Positions 27,601 to 41,880 of a stretch of 60,000 bases of DNA are shown here, in pieces; position 1 is the stretch's first letter, and every line of letters begins with the position of its first letter. The stretch spans positions 1,422,001-1,482,000 of the forward strand of contig NC_092573.1 in the NCBI RefSeq assembly GCF_037975245.1. The letters are read 5' to 3'. The DNA is from Apostichopus japonicus (Eukaryota; Echinodermata; Holothuroidea; Aspidochirotida; Stichopodidae). The position numbers were made by a program, and so were the translations under genes. The notes under the pieces were generated by a model. It worked only from the letters and a program-made list of their open reading frames with translations. It was not told where the DNA came from and made no database searches.

Positions 27601-30600
27601 ATATGTCAAAGCCATACAATTCGGCTGGTGTCTCCTTTCCTTGGCTAAAATTAAGAATGCAAACAGTACAGTAACAAACTCATCTAAACTCAACAAACCT
27701 CATAAAAAAATAATAATAATAAAAACAACCTCATCAACACTCAACAAAACTGACTATTGATACAAACTCACCAATATTCTATGGGAAAGATTAACTAATT
27801 AATTACGTATGTATGCAAGCAACCAAAAAATATGCAAGTTGTATGACAGTGTACACTATTATTATATCCACTACTTTTATCATTAAAGATGGAAATTGAG
27901 GTAACCAATAATCAGCACAGATGATGCATATCCATATATTTTGTGCCGTAAACTGTTAGTCAAGTAGACATGAAACATTTTGCATGGTTTAGATCCTGGA
28001 GTGACTAATACATTCATAGATCCGATACAAGCCAGATTTTCAATTACCAAAACTGCTTGACAGCTTAAGGGAATTTCTTAATATGAAGCTGGGTGCTGGA
28101 CTACATTCAAATGTTAAAGGTATATTTGAGTATCCGTAAACATACTGCACATTTTGAGAAATGAACTTTGAAAGATGCAAGACAATCTTAAATGTCAACT
28201 GTAGGAGGCTTGAAATATTTTACTACCTATCACCAAAAATAGTCATATTAGTAAGCAAACAGTAAACAATGTTATATTACATAACCTTCTAATATCACAG
28301 AGTAAGACAGTTCCACATCAGACTTGAATCAAATCTAATATACTGCCTCTAACAAAAATAGTGTTATTAATAATGTAACAGTAAACAATCAGGGAATAAT
28401 AAATTCAGTATCACATAACAAAATGCTGTACAATATTATCAAGTTGCTATACAAGTGTAAAGATGTACAGCAGTTTTCTACACAGGTACTTAGTAGTATT
28501 CTTGGTAAGAAAAAAATCACGGCTTTTGGAAATGCTACACAAAATCTGAACACATTAAATAATTCCCTGACAATGTTTAATTACATGACCCTACTAGCAT
28601 CACAAAGTAAAACTGTTCCAATCAAAAACAAGTTGGCATGAGCATCCAGCCTCATCAGTGAGTCTATTCATATAAACCAAACTACTTCACAACCAGCTCA
28701 TCAATATCTGAAAATATTACATAATTTTAGGTAATACTGACCAGATGAGAGTCCTTTGAAAAATATTGACAGTAGTTTCAGCTGAGAAGAACACAAATAA
28801 CTTGAGAGCTTGTAGTTGCATGTTGGATTAATGAAAACTATCCACGACAGATTGACTGAACTTCATGCAAAAAACATCATGGAAAAAGCAATTGAGTCAC
28901 ATGACAACAGAAATAAGGAAATTTATCAATACATACCTTTCCAGCAGAAGCAAAGAACTGTCCATCCGAAGAATACTTGAGATTATATACTGGAGTTGCT
29001 GTCCTGTTAATGAATACAAGTAAACAAAGTTATGGTTGTATATAACAAGAAACAATGTCCTACAGAGGACAAATTGTAACCAAGACCACCACCTATCTCC
29101 TCCCTGCCCCCCTCCTCCCTCTTCCTTTCCTAGCCACATTTCCTCTTTCATATTCTCCTTACATAACATTGAAACAATGTAATTAGTTGACAGTTCTTGT
29201 GCAATTATCCTCTGAAATATTCTTTCACTTTTGAAGAGCTACAAGTGTCAGTTTCACCAGTTTTCCTTACTTTGTTTGCCATATGCTCTCCCAGATGTGG
29301 CCGTCTTTCAGTGGAGCTGTCTCTGTTTGGTCTGATTCTTCTGCGTCTGAATCGGGAGTGGGAGATGACCAGATCTGGATGGAGTCACTTCCAGTCAGAA
29401 TTCTTGACCCTGCGAGATGAAAGCAAACACCGTGACACAAATAAACTGGACTGTACTTTGCATGAGGTAACTACATCAAACAATCACTTGTCAGTCAGTC
29501 GAAACAGATCGGTAAAGTTCATTTATTATCGTGGCCAATACTTGCAGCAAATTTAGTCAAGGTTCAACACGCAAAGTAATGTGAATTCCAAACGTACTGG
29601 TTTGGATATTTAAGAGTGACAAGCCTACCTGTCTCCCCACAACCTTAGCAACTCCTTCTACCATGCCTAGAATAAACTGGTAACCTTTTAACATTTCTCA
29701 TTCTAACATCCAAAGTGCCAACATTGTGCATTTTGTTGGCACTTTATGTAAGGAGATTATAAAAGAGGACATGAGGCAAGGAAAGAGAGGGAGGGGGGGG
29801 GGTAGGTGGTGATGGTTAGAAACAGAACCATTTATGTGAAAAATCTCAAACAGATGTTTGTAACTTTGTACTGTCCTGTGCATGTTGTAGAAATCTGACA
29901 CTAGAAGGAAAGATCCAAAGTCCAAGGTCACTTCTATGGATCGTCTATGTGGAATGAAACTTGAACATCTTCAAGTACCATCTGTCAGGTGTTCAACAAA
30001 TTCAACAAGCTATAAGCCTCCAATCAATCATGAGTCAAGTTTTAATTTCACTTTAATACTGTACTGGAACTTTCTACAGATGGTAGAGCAACAGGTTTAG
30101 ACCAATTTAAATAACCTATGATCTTTAGTTACAATAGACCATGTAATATTTTATATTTTAAATTCACTTTAAAAATATAGCAGATAGTATGTAGAAGAAA
30201 CATTGGTAATATGAATTAATTCTAGATTAATTTTCAGTATATGAAATTAACATACAAGGTCAATCATCTCTATGCAATTACTCATTGTGTGGATGCAGGG
30301 ATAGGTTACAGTATCTAGACTGCAATGTTAGTATCACCGTGTTGCATAGTTAACAGGGACACATCTGTCTACAGCAAAACATATGATCAAAAATATATAA
30401 TTATTTAAATGTTGATCTGTAGAAAGCACCCAAATTGGTAAATGAGCAGTGGTATGAAACTTATCTGTCATCTTTGGAATTTCTGCAGATTTAGCTAGAA
30501 TTACGATATTGCTGATACAATACCTGAATGCTTTGTGTCACGAACCATACCACAGACACAAAGCCAAAGATATTTATCTCAGCAATAACCTCTGTATGCA

Positions 30601-33600
30601 TCATAAACGGCTATAGATTGCATTGGATTGTAAAGTTGTGCCGTTCTTATCATGGCATTATTCATGAATAATTGATTACCCACCCCCTCGGTCTAACTCT
30701 CCAAAAATTGACTGGTTTGGGTATTGAGAGTGACAATTGGTATTGGTATAATCATGGTACAGTACTTAGTTGACTTCAATCTCCACAAACACACTTCCAC
30801 CCATCTAATCTTCACTATTGGTGACAATTAAGCATTACGCCCTACCATATCCCACCTCCCACCTTTGGGACACCTCCCACTTTCTTTTTCCAAATCTGCC
30901 ATTTAGGAGTCTACCTACATTTTCATCATGAACTTTCAAACAGGGTGGGAATTTTACGGTACGCCGGTACGCTAGCGTACTGGAATGAAAATATGGCTTA
31001 CCAAAATAAGAAAATCAAATGGGCCTAGTACTACACACCCTTGTAATGAGCGTACCAAAAATTCTGACCGTAAGTGACTGCATCGGACTGTAGTAGGCTT
31101 ATCTGCAATCTGCTTCTAAGTTACGGAGGATTAATTTGTCGCGCAGCTAGCAAAAAGCTAGCACCAACGAGCAGGCCGCACACAGCTGGCTGCTAGCTCA
31201 GCGATCGTGCCTGGACTTTCACATACCTACGACTAACTGTGTATGCATCGCAAATTATTCCAACTTCACACATGAACTAGGCAATTGCCGAATTTGCCGT
31301 AGCAACAATGTGCATCTGCATCACCCTCTATGTGGCTCTGACTGGATACTAGATCACAGGATGTGCTGGTATGGTTGTACTTGCCTTCATTTGATTGGTC
31401 GCATATTGTATTATAAACAACACGACTTGATATTTGTTCATTTTTCAGGTCATTGTGCTGTGCTTACCGATTCATGAATTGTGCTTACCAACTGAGAACT
31501 CTTGGCTCATGTTGGTAAGCACATTTCATCAAGAAATGAGAAAATGCTTACCAACTTTTTTTGCCAAATTCCCACCCTGCTTTCAAATGTGAGACTATAA
31601 TCTAGCTATAATTTTTTGGGGCTGGTGGTTTTCTTTTTGACTGACAGATATATATACAATGAAACTGACATTTGGCTACTCTTTAACTAGAGAGTTCTGA
31701 ACAGTTTAAGCCAACACAGAAAACATTTAGTGTAATGCTGATCATATTTGAATTAGCAACCCTTTGAAGTTTTGCCTACTGCAATTTTACCGCTCCCAGA
31801 GCAATGTTGGTGAAGCATGGTGGCAGATAGTTTCCGGGTACATTATCTTTACATTATACCGCATTGCATGTTACCACAATACTGTGGCAAGTTAATGTTG
31901 TTCCTAACAACTTCCCACTATAAACACTACATGCTGTACATGACAGGTGAGGCTCAAACATGTCGAACAGGAAATACATGTGAATTACCACTGTGCAAGG
32001 GCGTACAGTACTGTAGCTAGACTTCTTTTCTTAGGGGGGTCCCTAAGATATTCCAGGGGGAGGGACAGGAAGAACCTTGCTAAAAACATTTTTTTGACCA
32101 TTTTTAAGGGGCCAGACAAACAGCAAATCATCCATGCCAATAGCTGCAGAGAAATACAGAAAATGTTCTATCCAATGATTTCTGTATCATGGTATAAATC
32201 TGCTTGCAACTTGCAAAGTTTGAAGTTTCTAAAATATTCTCCTGTACTTAGCAACCAACTTAGTCACACCAGCTGTAGGGCACCTAGGGGTGTGAGGTGA
32301 CCCATGTTGGTCAGATGACCCAGTGTAGTGACATGACCTTTTCTATTGAGATGGCCCATTTGGAGGGAGGAGGAAAAATCTCTGGGTACTGAGATGAAAC
32401 ATCACGATTAAAATGTGACACAATGTGAAATGATGTGGTCAATTTTGATATTAATAACAACAAAATATGCAACACATGAAGGAATTCATGTGATCCACAA
32501 AATATTGCACTTTAAATATAACTGGTGCAAACTAAACCTGAGCAAGTGGTAATTCATGTTAAATATAACAAAGGATCTGTTCCTGGCCACAGTCTTTTAT
32601 AACCAAAGGGAACAGAAAGCAAACATCTCTAGTTCTTCAGAAATGAAATCACTCCATGGAAGTACACAGTACAAAAAACCTGTCAGAAAATGTCATAGCC
32701 CGCCAATGTCAGCACTCAAAATGCCAATAAACCTTGCGAATATGAATATGGACTAGACTTGATGCCCATAAACCAATCACAGTTACATGTTCCTAACATG
32801 ACGTCTAATGTGGGTTTCAGCTCCTAGCACTGTGAACACATTTTGACTACACATAATTAATAAATAGTGTGATGAATATTTAGATAACTGTAGCTTGTGG
32901 TTGACTTTGTCTTTCTACTACAGTACCCACTCAATGAAACAAAATTATGCTACAGAGATATCCATTGGAGACCAAAATGCAGCAAAACAGCAACGTCTAT
33001 ATATATGTGTGGCCTTAGACCAGTATATTTCTCAACACAGCTCTTGCGTGTTACTTCCTATGGATTTATCATTCACCACAAAACTACTTCTCCTTGGTAC
33101 TTGCTATTCTAATAATCTGTACCAGCACATAATAACACATGGTAACAGGTAAAATGGGTCATACAACCCACATGTAATATCTCTGCAGCTTACTTAATGA
33201 GTTAAAACCAAAACAAGCTATGTGAAATTTAACAATGGAATGAACTGTAACCCATTGAGGCATTTCTGATTCATAAAAAAAAAAAAAAATTGCTTCAATA
33301 TTTCACGTGCTGGCGTTTACTATCCCATTTTTTTTCTTGTATTAAATTTTCTTATTTTCCTGATATTTATCAATCACTGTAATATTTTTCAATATCATGC
33401 CGATTTGCTACTGGGTTGTGTAAATGCACCCTATTGCCGATACATTTTCTCTCTTAAATCATGCATACAAGACTAACCATACTTGTAAAGCTTCAGGGTA
33501 AGAATCCTAATGCTTTCACATATCATATGTATCTAAGCCACTTCACACACAAGAATATACACATATTCATGAAGAATATACAATATCCACATGTAAAGAA

Positions 33601-36600
33601 ATGAAAAATAAAACAGGAAAACATGTTCTCACACATGGGTGTAATAGTACAATCTCACTAAGGTACCATTAAGAACATAATTTATGAGTTGAAATCGTAC
33701 CTTCCCATGTCCTTAACACAGACTTTCTAAAGGCTATATATACTGTATGCCCGCTGATGCAGAAGCAATTATTACCAAACATTTTGACGAAAGCAGACAC
33801 CAAAACCTTCATGATCTAAATTACAAATAACACCCGCACACAGTGCTAATACAGACTTTGACTTTGCAATTTCATTTTTTTCATCATTTACATATTTATC
33901 CCAGATGTGTTAGTTCATAGCCCTTCAACTGATCCTCAAAACAATGCCTGGATATCTCTTAATGTTGTGCATAATTTACCCATCTGAATGTCAATTGATC
34001 AATCCTTCCCCAATAAATCATCCCTCAGCAAGCTACATGTCTGTAATTAGGTCTGCTTTTTAACTGTTCGACACATAACAGATATAGTTATAGTTACATT
34101 ACACAGTTGTATTTATACCAAGTCACTGGATCTGACTGAATATGCAATATGCCAATGATCAAACACTGCATACTCTTGCAGGATGTGTTAATGGAAAGTG
34201 TCTGCACCAGGTAGTAAATGCAGGACCAGGTACTCCACCATGAGAGTGGGTGCAAGTTGCGGTGTGCAGTTTATTGTAGTAGTCTTTACAGTACACACAT
34301 GTAGTACTTTTGTACTATCAGATCACTTCAGACAGACGGTACAATGATGGGAGTGTTACAGTTGTGAGATGACATGTGAGTAAGGAGAGTGCCCCAGAGT
34401 GCACCCTGCTACCCTCCTCCCCACATCCCTTGCCTGAGATGACCACATTCTTACCGTCTTGGTTCCATGACAAGTTGCTGACCAACGACTCGACTTTGAA
34501 ACTACCACTCAAGTTCCATTGGTAGTCCAATTTCTGTTAAAAGATGTAAGAACACAAAAATTATTGGAGATGTCATCATACTGTATTCCAGAAAATTGAG
34601 ACTTTACTCTGTTCTCTTTATGATAAAAAAAAAAAACAATTTTCTTTATATTTAAGGAAGCAAAGAAAAAGTTACCCAGAACCATAATGTCTCAATATGC
34701 AAATGATCAAAGGTAAGTTTGCTTGCATTATCAGGACCATGGATAAAGATTTTGGCACAACCACTGATTCACATATTATTGGTTTAAAGAATAATGATAA
34801 CAATCTGCAATGCTTCACACCCAAACTCATTTTCAGTATAGAAACTACCAAAAATTACGATAATTAAAGAAAGCCCACTTGCTTTTCTTTTGAGAAGAAG
34901 GGGGAGTTTTGTCTTCATTTCTGACAAGCAAGAATGTTAAATTGGGGAAGAACAAAGGGAATTTTTCAGTAATAGAAAGAGAAGACCCTTAATAACGAAT
35001 CAAATAGAAAATTTGTAAGATATTAGGAGACTTCTAATAAATATCCTGCTTCTTTCTAAACAAATATTAAACGTAAACTAAACAGCTAGCACACTGTCAA
35101 ACTATCACACACTTTCTAGTATTAATCAAAGTATTTCCAATCATACAGAGTAATCCCACAAGTAAAATCAACTGTTAGTATTCATTCAATGATTGCAATG
35201 AGAACTTTTCTTGATCAAAGGACAGTCACTTTAGGTGACAAAGTTCAATGACCCAGTGTCTGTACGAGTGAGTGTATGCGAATGCGTGCGTGCATGTGTG
35301 TTTGTGGTGGAGAGGGAGGGGGGGTGAGTGTGAGCACTAAATTACTGGTTAAATGATGCTGTATTGCAAGGCTTTCTGATTCTCATTAACTGAAAGGAAT
35401 GCATTTTCATGAAATGAAATGAACTTCTACACTGAGAAGGTTTGCAATCAGAAGAGACAGTTTGTATCAAAGGTTTCATCTTTGGCAATTTCCTCTCTGG
35501 AGGCAAGCAGACATTTATGATTAATAGATGACTTGTACTAGATACCCATTCCATATATTACTGGTGGAACTTTACAAAGTGCTAAGTCATCCAGTCACTG
35601 GATATGACTATTCTGCTGGAATTGATCACTTCCACATAATACTCCAAAACCACAGAGTTTCAAAATAAGAATGATGATCGAAAAGTTAATATTTTTAAAT
35701 AATTGCAAGTTCTATTGTTATAGAGTCAAAAGGAACCTAAAGAACATTTTTTAGTGAATCTGAAGATTTTGAGTACCATGCCAAAATAAAAATTTAATGT
35801 ACTATAGGTACTGTATTGGCTTAAACTGGGTTTACATGTCATTTCAAAATATGAATACACAATTTTCGTATATTTTAGCTTGCAAGAGAATAATTCTAGT
35901 AAGTTGAGGAAACTTTGTGGGCTTCAGAATGAAATGGATCAGTGAATGGAATCAGTTACTGTACTCATTCGGTAGCATCTTGTAGTGAAAATGGGGGGGG
36001 GGGGGTTGAGTTCACTGTATATGTATGGGAGACACGTAAGGGGGCAGTGATTTACTACCGGTTGCTACATTATTCAGATGTTTAGGAGACAGGCACGAGA
36101 TGAGTGACATGTACATAGAGTCGCCCTGTATTTTCATATTTTCACAGCTTTTCTCTGTTCATAGCACTACAGACGTATATATCCAAGAAATATGTTACAT
36201 CCATACAATTACAAAGGGAATTTATACCACTTTCACTCTTTCACTTTTGAGCTGAAAATTCTTCCTGGAAGTAACAGAACGACTAGCAGATATTGCGATT
36301 CCTTCATGATTTTACGGCTAGATCCAAAACATCAAATCAAAAGCACAAAATAGTGACAGGATTGCGAAGGATTTAAAGCATCAAATGGAATTCAAACCAT
36401 CATGATCTTCCTAATGCACAACAATTGCAAATCAATATCGAAAGCAACACGGGTTAATGGCATTCCCAAGGAGGAAACATCAATAGTGTGTTGTCAGTAA
36501 TATTTTACAGATGATGAATTTTCACTTGTCTGTTTTGCTTTCCTTTTGACAAAGTTTTGTTGTTTGGCCAAGTCTTTTATGAGGATTGAGGATAATTATT

Positions 36601-39600
36601 TAGGGTGGGGACAGGTAAAGCCTTAACATAATTCCTTTTCTTGAGTGGAGACTGATAACAGAGGGGGAAAATGGAAAAAAAAAAGTGTTTTTTGAGAAAA
36701 CACTGTATTGTTTTTCCGCCACTGATTTTTGTGAAGCTTGTGATAGGCTGAATGTATGACTTTAGTTGCCCAGCCACCTTAACCTATGAGAGTGATGCTC
36801 CAAAAGACTAAAAAAAGACCTACACGCAAGATGATCCACACAGGGATGCAGAAAATGTTTCCTAATTCCACAAATGTATCTAATCATTTTGTCATCATTT
36901 AACACAATCTGATAACTCAGGTTTCAAGTTTTGCACAACCTACTTTAGAAAAAGCAAAAAACAAAAATTTGTTTTTACACTTACCTAATATTATTGTATA
37001 AATTTTAATAAATTTGCATAAACTCTTGCAAATACCTAAACAAGTTTACCTAAATAAGTTTACAACTGCTGTGGGCATTCTTAATCTACCTTATTAAAAT
37101 ATTCCTCGCTAAAAAAACATTTTCAGCCTCTGAAGAAGATCCTGCTAGGATCGAAATGTCAGGCCCACTTACTTTTACACAAATATCATTTTGGAAATAT
37201 TTCAACAGCACCTAAGTTATCATTCAGCCATAAGGGACTGGTATCAGCAATCCTGCATGATGTGTCCATACCAAGATTGTCACAATTTCAACCACACCAG
37301 TTTAGCAATACAATGCCAGTTTTTTATACTTACAGTTGTTTCCCAAATATTATGTGTTTATGTTCTTAATGTCTACTGGCAGATAAATGCAAATGCCTTT
37401 TTCTCTCTACTGGTAAATGGCAAAATCCACTGGTAGTTAACCAGTAGAGTCTCAATTTTGAGGCCTGGTGTCTGACATTCCTTCAATGCCACGGCATCTA
37501 CCTGTTGTACGTAGATCTTGAATAAAACAAATATTCCAGCGGAATATTGACTCAGACAAAGCTGACACTTCAGAGTAAACCACAAATTCTAAGAAGATAC
37601 TTAAAATTCCTCGTCAGTAAACGAGACCTTCTTGGTCCTCCTAGCGGACACTTCCAATTCCATTCTATAATGAGCATAGGAAAATAGCGTTCCCCAAGGA
37701 GAACAGTCCCAAACTACGTCAGCCGGTTAACATTTGAACAATCTCATCCTCTACTTCGTCCTTCTCACATCCCAGCTCTGGGTGGAGGAGTATCATGACC
37801 GTAATCTCATGATTTAAACTCACCAAATGAGATTTCTTTCCAGGCTGATAGACGGGCTCGTAGATATAGACCTGGTTGGCGTATGATGCGGCAATCTGCG
37901 AAAAAAGATACCAACAAATCAATATTAGAGGCCTTAATAGAAAAGTTCAAACAATTTCAGTCCTGGGGCTTCTCCTCTCAGACGTAGTACTCTAAGCAGT
38001 CCCAACTTTTTTGGTAATGAGATGATAAAAATACACAGACAGGAAAGGATTCAATTTCTTCATTTGCAACTCACAATTTTTTTTTTTTTGGCTATTACCC
38101 TGATGTAAACATAATGTGAAAGACAGTATGAAGTTTAATTAGCGAACATGGCTGGAGTCTACCATTTCTAAGTAGTAAATTCACAGATCTTTCTTCTGGC
38201 GTACTCTTGCGGTCCAAACGTTTTGATAATGAGATGATAAAAAACATACAGATAGGGAAAGAATTAATTTTCTTCATTTGCATCTCAATTTTTTGGGGGG
38301 CTACAGTATTACCATGATGTTAAAATAATGTGAGAGACAGAACACAGCCCTGGATGAAGATTAGGTGACATTGCTACTGTATTTATGAAACGTGCAGTCA
38401 ACCATTAAAAACTCTTTCTCCCTTTTTCTGTTGCACTCTACATCGTTTTCCCTGAACAGTAACTACTAACTACAATTCATTCTTGAAAGTTTTCTGAAGA
38501 ACACCAGTTCTCTAATATATAATATAAGTAAATATAACGTTGAACTTCATCTTTATAAACCCATAGTTTTTAATCTTAAACAATAAATAATTTAGATTTG
38601 CACATATACCATCAATATGTCTACATCCAATCTACCTACTTCAAATTCCCCTTCCCCGTTCTCCGTCACTCTTTTGTTCAAAACTATGACAATCCATGTG
38701 TATCCTTTCATCCACTTTGGCAATTTTTATCTTTTATCTTTCACATTTCCTCTTTAGCTTAATACAAAAATAAACCACCATGGAGAGTTGGAGACTGTCT
38801 TTCTCACTTTATGTGCATTTCATTAACTATTCAGATGTCATCAACGAAAATAGTCTTCTTAATTATTGGATCTCAAATTACTTGCAGAAAGAAAACATTT
38901 TTGCTAGACCAAGCTAAATTTTCAATCAACTTTAGATCTGATGATCACATAATTCTGTCTTTTAATACGACAGAACCTTAGTACTCCTTTAAGTTAACGT
39001 AAACATTGTCAACGAAATGATTCATCACCGTGGTCTTGAACAGACGGTACGCTGGGATATACAGTAAACTGTACTACAGTGGAGAGATTACAAACTGGGA
39101 TGATTCACCGAGAGCTGTACAAATTACTTTCTCACTTTCATGACTAGCAACAAGTGTGTGTTCTATGTACAGTAGTCAGGATGATCATGATGATGATGTC
39201 AGTGATACCTAACAAACTAGCAAAAAACAAATAAAAATGATAATAACAAAGAAAATGCCTTATTTCATTTAGCCTTCAGTGAAGGTCACTGCATTGTAAA
39301 CTATGATATCTGAATCAGTTTTGAGCGACAGAGATACACACATGTACATGTAAAGAGAAATTACTATATATATACACTGTGACATCTGGTTGACAGTTTG
39401 CCTGGTATATGATTTCTAGCCGGTCATGGAGAGGCGCGCAGTGTTAAAAGGTTACCAGTTCATTCTAGACGTAAATTAGAGGATGACACTGGGCGAAAAA
39501 GTACAACTCACAAATAGACGTCAGGAAAATTTCAGATTGGCAATACGTGTGAACAAATCTGATCAGAGTTAGAAAAGAGGTCTTAAGAGAGTCAAGGGTT

Positions 39601-41820
39601 ACAAAATAAGTCTAGAGATTTCCCATTTCGAGACATATGATGGTATAAGGCTGTACTAGAATTATGGGGAGAGGTAAGTGCAGAGTGAGGTTAATAAGAT
39701 TAAGTAATATTAGCTGTGAAGAGTTCACAACTTGATGGTAACTTGAATCTTAAAGAAAAAATCTGACATTTCTGTTTCTTCAACTTCCCTTCTCTCTCTT
39801 TCCCTCCTTCACCAGTCTTCTAACAGTACATGTAACAATTTTGCCAAAAAAGGTTGTGGGGAGACAGGTAAGCAAGGAGCGAAGTAAATTCCCTAAGGAA
39901 AAATTCCAAATGAATGAAGTCCACAACATGTGGGGCAGAGTGCTAAAAGTTTCAGTCATGTTGTTTAGGTAGATATGGAAGTTCATATGTATGGGTAGTT
40001 ATCATCAGTGGTAAATTAACTGGACTTTTCCACTCATTGGTTTGTCTTACAACAGTCAACGTATTAATTTTTGCCAAACATTATGAGAAATAAATTACAT
40101 TGTCCTAGAAACACTATCAGCCCACACTGCACTTTCTGCAAGTTCTGACTCACAAGAATGGGAAATTTCAACAAACCCAATTTTCATTGCAAATTTCTCT
40201 CCCCAAGCTATTAATAGTGACCAACACGATTACTATTCTTTCCTTTCTCAATACTTACTTTCATTTTAAATTAATTCAGACAGCCAATGAAATTGGAGAT
40301 CAGAACCGGAGAAACAATGTCTACTGATAAATGCAAATTAAACTTTGACAGGCTGTTGGTTGCTCAACTTGCTCATATATTTTAAAGGGTAGTTTCAGTT
40401 TTGAAAATTACCATACTGTAAGTACTTTGGGGTCAAACTCATTTGGTTCCATACTACTACCATGAAGCAACTGCATGCCGAGTCTGTTTTTGTAGTTCTA
40501 TGGCAGTAGTTGCCACACACATCAAACTGAAAACAGATTAAAGATGATTTTGACTAATCCCTTCAAGAATGGCACAACAAACGTATATCATAACAACAAG
40601 AAAAGAATCTTTTTTTCTTTAATGACAGGAATGTTTCAACATATAAATGTAGATTAGAGGAACAGATAAGCCTTTACCTAATAGTGTATACTACTACAAA
40701 ATTAATTGACATAAAGGTCATTTCATACTTAACTGTAACCGAATATGCCTGTGATGTAAAGTCAATTAGATATTAATGCTGTGTGTTACAAAATATTTGC
40801 AAATACTTCAGGGAAACTGCAACCTCATTGAAAAAATAATGTAGTAATGCAGAACTTCTGATTTAAAACGACTAATTGTGTGAACATTTATTTACATGCT
40901 GTAACTAATGTTCTGTTGCTACATGCTGTAACTAATCTATAACTGTGAAATCATGAATGTCCATAAATTTACACGAAGGAATGAGTACATTTATTATATT
41001 ACTCAGTGTACTAATATCTCCCCTGTGTGAAGTGTGCGTAATTTTCTACAGGTCATTAGCTACCTAGGTCATTCTGTGTGTTCTTTTATCAAGGGTTTTT
41101 ATCAAGCCTGGTTGGCCATATGAAAAGCTCATTACAAACTTGACAGGTCATTTGCATAGTTTGTTAATATCTACAGTAAGACCATTCACTGCACTGCAAC
41201 CAGCAGAGTTAGAAAACAGTGGTTGTGTTATTGATAAAAGTAAACAACAAACATATAAGCAGGTACAGAGATTGAAAAGAAGTCATGGATAGCCTCTTCT
41301 TAAAATTAAATCGATATTCATAAATGTGAGCGATATGATATGATATTATACAAACACACTATACAACAGATTGTACTAAATACAGTACCAACAAATAAAG
41401 TAATCATTGAAAAAATTCTTTAAATTGATATTTATACAAGTGCTTATTCACAGTGTGTCATATTAGTAATTCATGTACATTACATTAACAGAAATCCTAG
41501 CATGGGAGAGATACAAAAATCTATGCTAGATTTGATATCCTCTTACACAAAAGTATATTCTAAAACTGTAGATATTGTACAAAGTACTTGCCTTTGTGGA
41601 CAGATGTGACAAAACTTTTCTTCATTACAGCCTTATATATTCTACCATAAAATCAGAATTAATTTCAACTTTAGTATTAAAGATGTTGATCTAAAGAAGA
41701 GCATCAAATTGATAAGAGTAAAATTCAGCAAATCACAGCTCAATACCTTCATATAACAGTGCAAATGTTTATGAAAGACTTTTTCTGAATGTCCCCACAA
41801 AATAGACCCCAGTTAACCAA

Positions 41821-41880
<60 letters not shown>

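Noticed and set aside
34318-34454. Continuation of the exon 4 open frame beyond 34455, and a possible GC-AG donor (AG|GCAAGG) within it.
   Set aside because: The GTAAGA donor at 34454 gives the in-phase WNQDG-SRILTGSDS junction matching DMXL; the longer version inserts residues without homology.
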